Shown here one piece after another: positions 50,937 to 59,203 of a DNA stretch of 64,000 nucleotides (the first letter of the stretch is position 1; each line of letters begins with the position of its first letter). A program made the position numbers and the translations under genes. This DNA comes from Amycolatopsis sp. EV170708-02-1 (GTDB lineage Bacteria > Actinomycetota > Actinomycetes > Mycobacteriales > Pseudonocardiaceae). The notes beneath the pieces are model-generated. The model did no database searches and was not told the origin of the DNA. It saw only the letters and a list, made by a program, of their open reading frames with translations. Where the stretch lies: NCBI RefSeq assembly GCF_022479115.1, contig NZ_CP092497.1, forward strand, positions 1,798,001 to 1,862,000, given 5' to 3'.

Positions 50937-51273
50937 TCCGGTCGAACAAGTCCATCAGCGGCTCGCTGACGTCCCGGCCGAAGTCGGTCAGCCCGTAGGT
51001 GACCTGTGGCGGCGTCGTGGGCTCGACCTGTCGCCAGATCAGGCCGTCCTGGACGAGCGCGCGCAGTGACTGGGCGAGCATCTTCTCGCTGATCCCCTGG
51101 ATGCTCTCGCGTAGCTCGTAGAAGCGGAGATCGTTGCGCTGCAAGGAGATCAGCACCCAGATCCCCCAGCGGCTGGTGACATGCCCGACCACGCCGGCGG
51201 CGGCACAGTCGGTGTGAAACACCTCATACCGCGGCTCGGTGTCGGCCGGTTTGAACTGCGTGCCTCCTGCCAT
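50905..51273 (-). CDS. HxlR-family winged-helix regulator
   Basis: A 122-residue protein with the HxlR fold: 'VTSRWGIWVLISLQRNDLRF', 'GISEKMLAQSLRALVQDGLI' and 'PQVTYGLTDFGRDVSEPLMD'. The single Cys (in 'FHTDCAAAG') is near the N-terminus, as in redox- or quinone-sensing members. It is divergent from the NAD(P)-binding gene at 51367, with a symmetric site at 51299-51315, so it probably represses that gene. Confidence 0.9.
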   Translation of the reverse strand: MAGGTQFKPADTEPRYEVFHTDCAAAGVVGHVTSRWGIWVLISLQRNDLRFYELRESIQGISEKMLAQSLRALVQDGLIWRQVEPTTPPQVTYGLTDFGRDVSEPLMDLFDRITRRSAPAAG

Positions 51274-51298
51274 GGCAGGAGCTTACCTCCAGGTATGT

Positions 51299-51315
51299 AC
51301 TTACGATAAGTAAGT
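51299..51315. promoter_or_regulatory. Candidate HxlR operator
   Basis: Inverted repeat ACTTAC (51299-51304), 5 nt, GTAAGT (51310-51315), in the AT-richer gap between the HxlR start and the NAD(P)-binding gene. Sites of this size and symmetry are typical of dimeric winged-helix repressors. Confidence 0.6.
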
Positions 51316-51366
51316 CGCTCTCCCTAGCGTCGTCGTCACGAGAAGGATCGAGCGAAGGAGTTGTTC

Positions 51367-52202
51367 ATGATCGTGGTGACCGGGGCTACCGGGAACATCG
51401 GCAGGCCGTTGACGCAGGCACTGGCCGAGGCGGGCGAGCAGGTGACGGCGGTGTCGCGGCACGTCGCGACACCGCCGGGAGGCAGGCACGTGGTGGCCGA
51501 CCTGGCCGAGCCCGCCACGCTCGAACCCGCCTTGGCCGGGGCGAAGGCGTTGTTCCTGCTGCTTTCCGGTGATCTGCATGCGGTCGGGGCGAACCCGGCC
51601 GAGATCGTCGGACGGGCCGTGGCGGCGGGTGTTCGCCGGATCGTGCTGCTCTCGACGCTGGGCGTGGCGACGCGGCCGTTCGGCACGACGCGGGTCGCGA
51701 TGCGCGAGCTGGAGGATCTGGTGCGGGAGTCCGGTTTGGACTGGGCGACTCTGCGGCCGGGTGGTTTCGCCTCGAATGCTCTGTGGTGGGCCGATTCCGT
51801 GCGCTCGCGGCAGGCGGTCGCGGCGCCGTTCGGGATATCGGGGTGCCGGTCGTCGATCCGGCGGATATCGCGGAGGTCGCGGCCGCTTGTCTGGTGGACG
51901 ATCGTCATCTCGGTGAGGTGTACGAGCTGACCGGTCCGGCGGTGATCACGCCGCGGGAGCAGGCGGCGGCACTCGCCGGCGCGTTGGGCTCGCCGGTGCG
52001 TTTTCAGGAGCTCACCCGGGAAGAGGCCAAGGCTGGGATGGTCCTGAGCATGCCGGCGGAGCTCGCGGACGACACCTTGGACATCATCGGTTCGCCGACT
52101 CCGGCCGAGTTGCGGGTGAGTCCGGACGTGGAGCGGGTGCTCGGTCGCGCGCCGCGATCGTTCGCCGAGTGGGCTGCCCGGAACGTCGCCGCGTTCCGCT
52201 GA
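51367..52202 (+). pseudogene. NmrA-type NAD(P)-binding protein, frameshifted
   Basis: The first frame reads 'MIVVTGATGNIGRPLTQALA', 'AVAAGVRRIVLLSTLGVATR' and 'GLDWATLRPGGFASNALWWA', then loses sense after 'AVAAPFG'. The rest, 'DIGVPVVDPADIAEVAAACL', 'YELTGPAVITPREQAAALAG' and 'RAPRSFAEWAARNVAAFR', continues in another frame to 52202. One extra G in GGG at 51832-51834 joins them into a normal 278-residue atypical SDR of the NmrA/azoreductase-like kind, as is typical beside HxlR regulators. A sequence error is as likely as real decay. Confidence 0.85.
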
Positions 52203-52251
52203 CGAGTCGCGCTAGGGTCGTCCCCGGATACCGAATCTGGGGGTTGCCGAA

Positions 52252-53091
52252 ATGTCCGAGAGCACCGCTGTGCGTGTCGATCCGTCCAACGAGCGGATGT
52301 TGAAGGCATGGGACGGTGACGACGGCTCGCTGTGGGCGAAGCGTGCGCAGCGTTTCAACGATGGTGTCGCCGCGTATCGGGACGTCTTCTTCGCCGCGGC
52401 GGATATCCAGCCGGCGGACCGGGTCCTCGACGTCGGCTGTGGTGCCGGCCAGACGACACGGGACGCAGCCCGGCTGGCTGCCGAGGGTTCGGCGCTGGGT
52501 GTCGATCTCTCCAGCGAGATGCTCGGCGTCGCTCGTCGGCTCGCCGAGGAAGAGCGTGTTCCCAATGTCTCTTTCGAACAGGCGGACGCGCAGGTCCACT
52601 CGTTCGCCGAGGCGCGGTTCGACGTGGTGATCAGCAGGCATGGCTCGATGTTCTTCGGTACTCCCCTGGCCGCGTTCGCCAATCTGGCCGGGGCGACGCG
52701 GCCGGGTGGCCGTCTTGTCCTGCTGACGTGGCAGCCGTTTCGGCTCAACGAGTGGATCACCACGTTCCGGACGATCTTCGCGGCCGGCCGTGTGGTGCCG
52801 TCGGCGGATCTCGCGCTGAGCGACCCCAGGGAGATCGAAGAGCTGCTGAGCTCCGCCGGGTACGCCGACATCGAGTGCACCGCGGTGAACAAGCCGATGT
52901 ACTTCGGTGAGGACGTCGACGACGCGGCCGAGTTCATCGTCGAGCAGCACGGTGGGCGGTTGGGCGACCTGGATGGCACCACGCGGGACGGTGCCATCCA
53001 GGCTCTGCGCGCGGATCTCGCCGAGCACCAGACCGACCGAGGCGTTTTCTACGGCTCGGCGGCCTGGCTCGTCGAGGCGCGGCGCCCTTGA
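52252..53091 (+). CDS. SAM-dependent methyltransferase
   Basis: A 279-residue class I methyltransferase: motif I 'DRVLDVGCGAGQTTRDAARL', 'ALGVDLSSEMLGVARRLA', 'FDVVISRHGSMFFGTPLAAF' and 'RPGGRLVLLTWQPF'. The first 30 residues include 'NERMLKAWDGDDGSLWAKRA', seen in ubiE-like relatives. The substrate is unknown. TAGGGT at 52213-52218 is a probable -10 element with a leader of about 30 nt. Confidence 0.9.
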   Translation: MSESTAVRVDPSNERMLKAWDGDDGSLWAKRAQRFNDGVAAYRDVFFAAADIQPADRVLDVGCGAGQTTRDAARLAAEGSALGVDLSSEMLGVARRLAEEERVPNVSFEQADAQVHSFAEARFDVVISRHGSMFFGTPLAAFANLAGATRPGGRLVLLTWQPFRLNEWITTFRTIFAAGRVVPSADLALSDPREIEELLSSAGYADIECTAVNKPMYFGEDVDDAAEFIVEQHGGRLGDLDGTTRDGAIQALRADLAEHQTDRGVFYGSAAWLVEARRP

Positions 53092-53092
53092 G

Positions 53093-53734
53093 CTACTGCT
53101 TGCGGGCGATCAGGTAGGCCTGCTGGGTGCTTTCGAACTCCTCGGACGGCTCCCGGACGAGGGTGGAGAGCACGCCGAAGCCGGCCTCCCCCAGTTGTGC
53201 GGCGATCTTCTCGGGCGCCAGGCGGTAGGCGTCGCAGGAGATGTCGTGGCCGTACGCGTGCTCGATGTGGCGTACTTCGTCGCCGACCTGGAAGGCGAGC
53301 AGCAGGTGGCCGCCCGGGGCGAGGATCCGGTGGAAGTCGGCGAAGACCTCCGGCAGCCGCTCTCGTGGGGTGTGGATGATCGAGTACCAGGCGACGACGC
53401 CGGCGAGCGCACCGTCCTCAAAGGACAGACCGGGCATCTCCCCGACCTGGAAGTCGAGGTGGGGATACCACTTCCGGGCGACGGCGACCATCTCCGGGGA
53501 GAGGTCGACGCCGTGGATGTCGAGCCCCAGGCTGTGGAGGTACTCGGTGATGCGGCCGGGGCCGGAGCCGATTTCGGCGACGCGGCCGCCACCGGCGGCC
53601 AGGACGAGCTCGGTGTACGCGCCGAGCACGGCCCGGTCCCAGGTGGAGCCGGCGAGGTGGTCGCGGAGGAGTTCGGCATAGTCGGCCGCGACCGTGTCGT
53701 AGGCGGTGCGGGTGGTGTGGAGGTAGTCGGTCAC
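53093..53734 (-). CDS. SAM-dependent methyltransferase
   Basis: A 213-residue methyltransferase: 'DYLHTTRTAYDTVAADYAEL' at the N-terminus, motif I 'GRVAEIGSGPGRITEYLHSL', 'IHGVDLSPEMVAVARKWYP' and 'WYSIIHTPRERLPEVFADFH'. GTG at 53734 is chosen because TAGGGT lies exactly 7 nt upstream, giving a leaderless start; the longer frame would overlap the upstream gene's end. It ends next to the convergent methyltransferase at 53091. Substrate unknown. Confidence 0.88.
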   Translation of the reverse strand: MTDYLHTTRTAYDTVAADYAELLRDHLAGSTWDRAVLGAYTELVLAAGGGRVAEIGSGPGRITEYLHSLGLDIHGVDLSPEMVAVARKWYPHLDFQVGEMPGLSFEDGALAGVVAWYSIIHTPRERLPEVFADFHRILAPGGHLLLAFQVGDEVRHIEHAYGHDISCDAYRLAPEKIAAQLGEAGFGVLSTLVREPSEEFESTQQAYLIARKQ

Positions 53735-53741
53735 GGCGGCG

Positions 53742-53747
53742 ACCCTA
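53742..53747 (-). promoter_or_regulatory. TAGGGT -10 element whose TAG is the upstream stop codon
   Basis: Minus-strand TAGGGT at 53747-53742, 7 nt before GTG at 53734. Its first three bases are the stop codon of the HemK-like gene that ends at 53745. The same economy is seen at 35621-35626 between the amidohydrolase and lnt. Confidence 0.5.
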
Positions 53748-54503
53748 TCCCCGGGCACCGACAACAATCGTCGCGTACAGCTCGTCGTCGGTGCTCACTT
53801 CGGGGGTCAAACCGTTGTGCGCCATGGCTTCCGCGGTGCTCGCGGCTTGACTTTCCCCGGTTTCGATCAGCAGGTGCCCGCCGGGTGCGAGCCATTGGAG
53901 GGCTTCGGCGGCGACTCGGCGGTGGACGTCGACGCCGTCATGCCCGCCGTCGAGTGCGACGCGGGGTTCGTGGTCGCGCGCCTCGGGCGGCATCATCGCG
54001 ATGGCGTCGGTGGGGACGTACGGGGCGTTGACGACCAGGATGTCGACGCGGCCTCGTAGCGCCGCGGGAAGCGGTGCGTACAGGTCGCCTTCGAAGACCT
54101 CTCCCCCGGCTTGGGCGACGTTCTTGCGAGCGCAGCGGACGGCGGCGGGTTCGATGTCGGCCGCGTAGAGCCGGATTTCGCCGAGTTCGGCGGCGATGGC
54201 CGCGCCGAGCGCGCCGGTTCCGCAGCAGAGGTCGAGGACGACCGCTCCCGGTCCGGCGAGGGCGACGGCGTGGCGGACGAGGAGTTCGGAGCGTTGCCGT
54301 GGCACGAAGACGCCGGGTTCGACGGCGATGCGGAGTCCGTGGAACCCGGCCCAGCCGAGGATGACTTCGAGTGGTTCGCCGTCGACGCGGCGTTGGACCA
54401 TGGTGTCGAGTTGGGCTTGGGTGTGGGCTTCGGCGGTGAGGAGCTGGGCTTCGTCTTCGGCGAAGACGCATCCGGCGGCCCGCAGCTTGTCGATGATGGT
54501 CAC
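53745..54503 (-). CDS. HemK/PrmC-like methyltransferase with variant NAPY motif
   Basis: A 252-residue protein with 'EVILGWAGFHGLRIAVEPGV', 'FVPRQRSELLVRHAVALAGP', motif I 'VVLDLCCGTGALGAAIAAEL', and 'DILVVNAPYVPTDAIAMMPP' followed by 'HEPRVALDGGHDGVDVHRRV'. PrmC proteins methylate release-factor glutamine and have NPPY; here the motif is NAPY, as in actinobacterial paralogues assigned as putative N5-glutamine methyltransferases. It overlaps the ProC-like gene by 4 nt. Confidence 0.87.
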   Translation of the reverse strand: MTIIDKLRAAGCVFAEDEAQLLTAEAHTQAQLDTMVQRRVDGEPLEVILGWAGFHGLRIAVEPGVFVPRQRSELLVRHAVALAGPGAVVLDLCCGTGALGAAIAAELGEIRLYAADIEPAAVRCARKNVAQAGGEVFEGDLYAPLPAALRGRVDILVVNAPYVPTDAIAMMPPEARDHEPRVALDGGHDGVDVHRRVAAEALQWLAPGGHLLIETGESQAASTAEAMAHNGLTPEVSTDDELYATIVVGARG

Positions 54504-55267
54504 TTGTCCCGCAGTCTGGTGAGGATTCCGTCGAGGGCCTCGCGGACGGTGTCGGGGACGCCGTTGGTGCGCAGGTCGGTGAGGAATTGTTCGTTGAGCC
54601 CGCCGGGGGTCATGTGTTTGCCGGTGAGGGTCTCGAGGGAGCCGTTCTGTTCGGCGAGGGAGTGGCCGAGCTGGCCGAAGATGTGGCTGGTGAAGGCGGT
54701 CGCCGTGGTGTCCTCGATGCCCTGGTCGGTCATCCAGGCGGCGATGGTGCCGAGATAATCGAGGTGGGCGGCGAAGGTGGCGGTGGCGCCGCTGAAGACG
54801 TCGAGGTCCTTTTCGGCGGCGGGGACGATGCTGCCGCCGATGCTGTCGAAGAGGGCTCGGGCTTCGGGGTTGTCGGGGTACATCGCGGTGAGGCTTTGAC
54901 GGCGCGCGGCGGGTGGCAGCGGGATGCTGCGGACGATCTCGCCTGCCGGGGCTGCCCAGTCGCGGAGCCGGTCGAGGGGGACGCCGGCGAGGGCGCTGAT
55001 CAGGACGTGCTCGGGCCGGAAGGTCAGATCGCGGAGGACTTCTTCGGCGATCGGCGGGCGGACGGCGAGGATGATCGTCGTGGCGCTGTCGACGACGGCC
55101 TGGTTGCTGTCGCGGACTTCGACGTTGGCGAAGCGTGCCGAGAGTTCTAGTCCGACGCTGCGGCTTCGGGGTGAGAGGAAGATCGAGGGCGGGTCGGCGA
55201 TGTCCTTGCTGAGGCCTTCGACGATGGCGGCGGTGATCTCTCCCGCGCCGATGAATCCGTAGTCCAT
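54500..55267 (-). CDS. Pyrroline-5-carboxylate reductase-like NADP-binding protein
   Basis: A 255-residue protein opening 'MDYGFIGAGEITAAIVEGLS' (Rossmann motif), then 'VDSATTIILAVRPPIAEEVL', 'VLISALAGVPLDRLRDW' and 'IVRSIPLPPAARRQ'. It keeps the ProC N-terminal domain, but the C-terminal dimer domain is divergent, so proline synthesis is doubtful. It is in a run of minus-strand genes with the DinB-like and HemK-like genes and overlaps the latter by 4 nt. Confidence 0.83.
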   Translation of the reverse strand: MDYGFIGAGEITAAIVEGLSKDIADPPSIFLSPRSRSVGLELSARFANVEVRDSNQAVVDSATTIILAVRPPIAEEVLRDLTFRPEHVLISALAGVPLDRLRDWAAPAGEIVRSIPLPPAARRQSLTAMYPDNPEARALFDSIGGSIVPAAEKDLDVFSGATATFAAHLDYLGTIAAWMTDQGIEDTTATAFTSHIFGQLGHSLAEQNGSLETLTGKHMTPGGLNEQFLTDLRTNGVPDTVREALDGILTRLRDK

Positions 55268-55269
55268 GG

Positions 55270-55785
55270 TCAGGCTCCCGTGTGGCCGTCGACGCGTTCG
55301 CGGATGAGGTCGGCGTGGCCGTTGTGGCGGGCGTATTCGCCGATCATGTGGAGGTAGAGCATGCGGAGCGAGAACGGGTTTCCGCCGAGGTCGAAGGTGT
55401 CGTCGAGGGATCCTCCGGCGGCGGCCTCGTCGGCCAGCCGGATCTCTTCGAGGAGGATGTCGTAGGCCTCTTCGGCTTTGGCGGCGTCGAGGACTTCGAA
55501 GTCGTGGTCCTTGCCGAGGGCGGGGTCGTAGAGCGGTTCGATGTCCTGTGCGGCGTAGCGCAGGCGGAACCAGAAGCGTTCGACCTTGGCGAGGTGCCGG
55601 ATGAGGCCGAGGAGGGTCATGTTCGACGGCGGGACCGACGCCGTGGCGAGCTGTTCTCCGGTGAGACCGGCGAGCTTGTGGAGGAAGGTGCTGCGGTGCC
55701 AGGTCAGCAGGGAGGGCAGGAGGATCCGTTCGTCGGCGGCGGTGTCGCCGGACGGCCGAGTGACCTCGGGGGCGGTCCATGTCAT
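55270..55785 (-). CDS. DinB/DUF664-family protein
   Basis: A DinB-fold four-helix protein of about 171 residues: 'LLPSLLTWHRSTFLHKLAGL', 'MTLLGLIRHLAKVERFWFRL' (first metal His) and 'LYLHMIGEYARHNGHADLIR' (second His pair). The actinobacterial DUF664 group includes mycothiol-dependent thiol transferases, a possible role here. ATG at 55785 ('MTWTAPEVTRP') is preferred over upstream in-frame starts at 55797 and 55812. It lies 2 nt before the ProC-like gene. Confidence 0.85.
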   Translation of the reverse strand: MTWTAPEVTRPSGDTAADERILLPSLLTWHRSTFLHKLAGLTGEQLATASVPPSNMTLLGLIRHLAKVERFWFRLRYAAQDIEPLYDPALGKDHDFEVLDAAKAEEAYDILLEEIRLADEAAAGGSLDDTFDLGGNPFSLRMLYLHMIGEYARHNGHADLIRERVDGHTGA

Positions 55786-55929
55786 AGCGGCGATCATGCC
55801 ATCGGGTGACATGGGATTCGGGCGCGCCTGCCGGGGTGAGCGGGGTCACGTGGGACGGGCTGAATCCTTTCGCGGGGTTCCTGGCTCTTGTAAGGGCCGG
55901 GACAAGCCCGGCGCGGGAGGAGGTTCGTC

Positions 55930-56463
55930 GTGGAGGCCGAGTGGCCGCGGGACTCGTTGATCGTGGCGGCGCAGGGCGGGGACGCGTCCGCCATCGCCGC
56001 TTTGGTCTCGGGTTCCCATCCGCATGTGCAGCGGTTCGCGCGGTCGTTGTGCGCTTCGCCGGAGGACGCGGAGGATTCCGCGCAGGAGGCGCTGATCATC
56101 CTGTATCGGAAGATCGGCACGTTGCGGGCCACCGGTGCGCTGGCGTCGTGGATGTTCCGGATCGTGCGCAACGAATGTCTTCGGCGGGCGCGCCGGGCGT
56201 GGCGTGGTGACGATCTGGCGGATTCCGCGGTGATGGTGTCGGCCGAAGAGGACGCCTTGGATCGGCTGGAGGCACAGCGGGTGGCGGCGGCGATCGCCGA
56301 GCTGCCGGCCGATCAGCGGCGCGTCTTGATCATGCGTGACATCCAGGGCCATTCGGGCCGCGCGGTGGCGGACGCACTCGGGCTGAGCCAGGCCGCGATG
56401 AAGTCCAGGCTGCATCGCGCGCGGGCGACGGTCCGTGCCTTTCTCGACAACCCCGCTTCCTGA
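55930..56463 (+). CDS. ECF sigma factor
   Basis: A 177-residue sigma factor: region 2 'HPHVQRFARSLCASPEDAED', 'AQEALIILYRKIGTLRATG' and 'SWMFRIVRNECLRRARRAWR'; region 4 'LPADQRRVLIMRDIQGHSGR' and 'ALGLSQAAMKSRLHRARATV'. No anti-sigma gene follows; the next gene, 21 nt on, encodes a peroxiredoxin-like protein, so redox or peroxide stress is a likely theme. Confidence 0.9.
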   Translation: MEAEWPRDSLIVAAQGGDASAIAALVSGSHPHVQRFARSLCASPEDAEDSAQEALIILYRKIGTLRATGALASWMFRIVRNECLRRARRAWRGDDLADSAVMVSAEEDALDRLEAQRVAAAIAELPADQRRVLIMRDIQGHSGRAVADALGLSQAAMKSRLHRARATVRAFLDNPAS

Positions 56464-56484
56464 CCTTTCTGTTGAGGAGTCTTC

Positions 56485-56942
56485 ATGCTCGAAATCGGTT
56501 CCACGGTCCCTGAGGTCGTTCTGGAGGACACGTCCGGGCAGGTCGTCCGGCTTTCGGAGGTCCGTGGCACGGGCAACGTGCTGATCTATTTCATGCGGTC
56601 GACGTCGTGCCCGGTGTGCAACAGCCATGTGAAGGATCTCGTGGGCGGGCGGAGGAGCTGGCGTCCGCCGATGTGCGGGTGCTGGTCGCCGTCCCCGAGG
56701 ACCGGGCGGAGGCCAAGGCGTGGCGGGCGAAGCGCGGGGTGCCGTTCCGGGTGGTCACCGGCCGGGGCGGTACGCCGCACGAGGCCTTCGGGCTGGGTAA
56801 GAAGCTGCTGCAGCAGTCGGGCAGCGTGTTGTTCGACCGGGACGGGGTGGTCCGTCACGCGCATGCGGCGACCATGCCGACCAGCGCTTACGACAAGAAG
56901 GGCATCGCCAAGGCCGTGGAAGGGCTCGCGAAGGTGCGTTGA
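56485..56942 (+). pseudogene. Peroxiredoxin/AhpC-like protein, frameshifted
   Basis: The first frame gives 'MLEIGSTVPEVVLEDTSGQV' and the thioredoxin-fold site 'LIYFMRSTSCPVCNSHVKDL', then runs into nonsense. The continuation, 'RAEELASADVRVLVAVPEDR', 'GVPFRVVTGRGGTPHEAFGL' and 'SGSVLFDRDGVVRHAHAATM', lies in another frame ending at 56942. One extra G in the run near 56640-56646 restores a protein of about 152 residues. The CPVC motif suggests a two-Cys thiol peroxidase. It follows the ECF sigma gene directly. Confidence 0.82.
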
Positions 56943-56974
56943 CTGAAGGTGTGAATCGGTGCTTCACTTCTTGA

Positions 56975-57580
56975 GTGCCGTATCGACGTACACCGAAGGT
57001 CCAGGAGCGTCTGGACGCCCAGCGCGACGCCGTCCTCGCCGCCGCCATGGAGCAGTTGGCCGAGCGCGGGTACGCGGGCTGCTCGGTGGCGGCGGTCGCG
57101 GAACGGGCGGGGGTGGCGGTCGGCAGCGTGTACCGCCACTACCCCACCAAGGCCGCCCTGGTCGTGGAGTTGTTCCGCAAGGTGGTCACGCGTGAGGTCG
57201 AGGCTGTGCGCGAGGTGTCGGAGCGGCCCGGTACGCCCGCCGATCGGATCGTGGCGGTCTTCGACACCTTCGCGAGCCGCGCGTTGAAGACCCCGCGCAT
57301 GGCGTACGCGCTGCTGGCCGAGCCCGTCGACGCGCCGATCGAGGCCGAGCGTCTGGTGTTCCGGCGCTCGTTCCGTGACGTCGTGGCCCAGCACGTGGCC
57401 GACGGTGTCCGGTCCGGGGTCCTGCCCGCCCAGGACGCGGACGTCACCGCGGCGGCGCTCGTCGGCGCGGCCGCGGAGGTGCTGATCGGCCCGCTGACCA
57501 CGGGCAGTGCGGACGAGGTGTCCGGGCTGCGCACTTTCGTCCTGCGTTCCTTGGGAGGTTCCGATGCCGGTCACTCATGA
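56975..57580 (+). CDS. TetR-family regulator
   Basis: A 201-residue TetR protein: N-terminal helix-turn-helix 'RDAVLAAAMEQLAERGYAGC', 'SVAAVAERAGVAVGSVYRHY' and 'PTKAALVVELFRKVV', with the ligand domain from about 70. GTG start at 56975. The 3' end overlaps the AidB-like acyl-CoA dehydrogenase gene by 17 nt, so the two are co-transcribed and the regulator probably controls the pair. Confidence 0.92.
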   Translation: MPYRRTPKVQERLDAQRDAVLAAAMEQLAERGYAGCSVAAVAERAGVAVGSVYRHYPTKAALVVELFRKVVTREVEAVREVSERPGTPADRIVAVFDTFASRALKTPRMAYALLAEPVDAPIEAERLVFRRSFRDVVAQHVADGVRSGVLPAQDADVTAAALVGAAAEVLIGPLTTGSADEVSGLRTFVLRSLGGSDAGHS

Positions 57581-59183
57581 GGTCACCAATCAGGTCCCGC
57601 CGCTGGCGGAGTACGACGTCGCCGCCGATCCGGCCTTGCTGGAGGGGCTGGAACGCGCGGGCGCGGGCTGGGCGGTGGCCGAGGTGCACGCCCTCGGCAG
57701 GCTCGCCGGCAGTGAGCAGGCGCAGGAGTGGGGCAGGCTGGTCAACGAGAACGAGCCGGTGCTGCGGACGCACGACCGGGTCGGGAACCGGATCGACGAG
57801 GTCGAGTTCCACCCGTACTGGCACGAGCTGATGGACGTCGCGGTGTCCTACGGGCTGCACGCGGCGCCGTGGCGGGATCCCCGTCCGGGCGCGCACGCGG
57901 CACGCGCGGCGAAGATGTACGTGTGGGGGCAGGTCGACGCGGGGCACACGTGCCCGATCTCGATGACGTACGCGGCGGTGCCGGCGTTGCGGTTCAATCC
58001 CGAGCTGTCCGCGCGGTACGAGCCGTTGCTGGCGGCGACGGAGTACGACTTCGGGCTGCGTGAGCCGAGTTCGAAACGCGGGCTCATCGCCGGGATGTCG
58101 ATGACGGAGAAGCAGGGCGGTTCCGACGTCCGGGCGAACACGACCACGGCGCGTCCGCTCGGTGACGGCAGCTATGTGATCGTCGGGCACAAGTGGTTCA
58201 CCTCGGCACCGATGTCGGACATGTTCCTGACGCTGGCCCAGGCGCCGGGCGGGCTGTCGTGTTTCCTGCTCCCCCGCGTCCTGCCGGACGGCTCGCGCAA
58301 TGGGATCCGGCTGCAGCGGCTGAAGGACAAGCTGGGCAACCGGTCCAACGCGTCGTCGGAGATCGAGTACGACGACGCGATCGGCTGGCTGATCGGCGAG
58401 GAGGGCCGCGGGGTGCGCACCATCATCGAGATGGTGAACAACACCCGGCTGGACTGCGCGGTTGGGAGCGCGTCGGGGATGCGGTACGGCGCCGTGCGGG
58501 CGATCCACCACGCGCGGCATCGGCGCGCGTTCGGGGCGAATCTGGTGGATCAGCCGCTGATGGGCAACGTGCTGGCGGATCTCGTCGTGGAGTCCGAGGC
58601 CGCGACGACGGTCGGGATGCGGCTGGCGTCGGCGACCGACCGGCCGGACGACGAGCAGGAGCAGGCGTTCCGGCGGCTGGGGCTGGCGGTGACGAAGTAC
58701 TGGGTGTGCAAACGTGGTCCCTCGCATGCGGTGGAGGCGCTGGAATGCCTGGGCGGCAACGGGTACGTCGAGGAATCGGGGATGCCGCGGCTCTACCGTG
58801 AGGCTCCGCTGATGTCGATCTGGGAGGGTTCGGGCAACGTCGCGGCGCTGGACGCGCTGCGGGCGATGGCGAAGCAACCCGAGTCGGTGGCGGCGTATTT
58901 CACCGAGGTCGAGCGGGCGTCCGGCGCCGACGCCCGGCTGGACGACGCGGTGGGCAGGCTGCGCAAGGAGCTGTCCGATCTGTCGGACATCGAGTACCGG
59001 GCGCGTCGGCTGGTCGAGTCGATGGCGCTGGTGCTGCAGGGTTCGCTGCTGGTGCGGCACGGGACGCCGGCGGTGGCCGACGCGTTCTGCGCGTCGCGGC
59101 TGGGCGGCGACTGGGGTGTCGCGTTCGGGACGCTTCCGTCCGGAGTGGACACGGGGGCGATCATCGCCCGCGCGGAGGTCTGA
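57564..59183 (+). CDS. AidB-like acyl-CoA dehydrogenase
   Basis: A 539-residue flavoprotein of the AidB type: N-terminal 'THEVTNQVPPLAEYDVAADP', 'HTCPISMTYAAVPALRFNPE', FAD site 'MSMTEKQGGSDVRANTTTAR', 'GHKWFTSAPMSDMFLTLAQA', and 'ECLGGNGYVEESGMPRLYRE' followed by 'PLMSIWEGSGNVAALDALRA', which marks the family. E. coli AidB is a DNA-binding member of the alkylation response; actinobacterial copies may act on isovaleryl-type CoA esters. ATG at 57564 has a GGGAGG box inside the TetR gene. Confidence 0.92.
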   Translation: MPVTHEVTNQVPPLAEYDVAADPALLEGLERAGAGWAVAEVHALGRLAGSEQAQEWGRLVNENEPVLRTHDRVGNRIDEVEFHPYWHELMDVAVSYGLHAAPWRDPRPGAHAARAAKMYVWGQVDAGHTCPISMTYAAVPALRFNPELSARYEPLLAATEYDFGLREPSSKRGLIAGMSMTEKQGGSDVRANTTTARPLGDGSYVIVGHKWFTSAPMSDMFLTLAQAPGGLSCFLLPRVLPDGSRNGIRLQRLKDKLGNRSNASSEIEYDDAIGWLIGEEGRGVRTIIEMVNNTRLDCAVGSASGMRYGAVRAIHHARHRRAFGANLVDQPLMGNVLADLVVESEAATTVGMRLASATDRPDDEQEQAFRRLGLAVTKYWVCKRGPSHAVEALECLGGNGYVEESGMPRLYREAPLMSIWEGSGNVAALDALRAMAKQPESVAAYFTEVERASGADARLDDAVGRLRKELSDLSDIEYRARRLVESMALVLQGSLLVRHGTPAVADAFCASRLGGDWGVAFGTLPSGVDTGAIIARAEV

Positions 59184-59197
59184 GTCTCCGCGCGGGC
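59166..59197 (+). terminator. Hairpin spanning the acyl-CoA dehydrogenase stop codon
   Basis: A perfect 12-bp stem, GCCCGCGCGGAG (59166-59177) with CTCCGCGCGGGC (59186-59197). The TGA stop (59181-59183) lies in the 8-nt loop. Confidence 0.65.
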
Positions 59198-59203
59198 CCT
59201 TTG

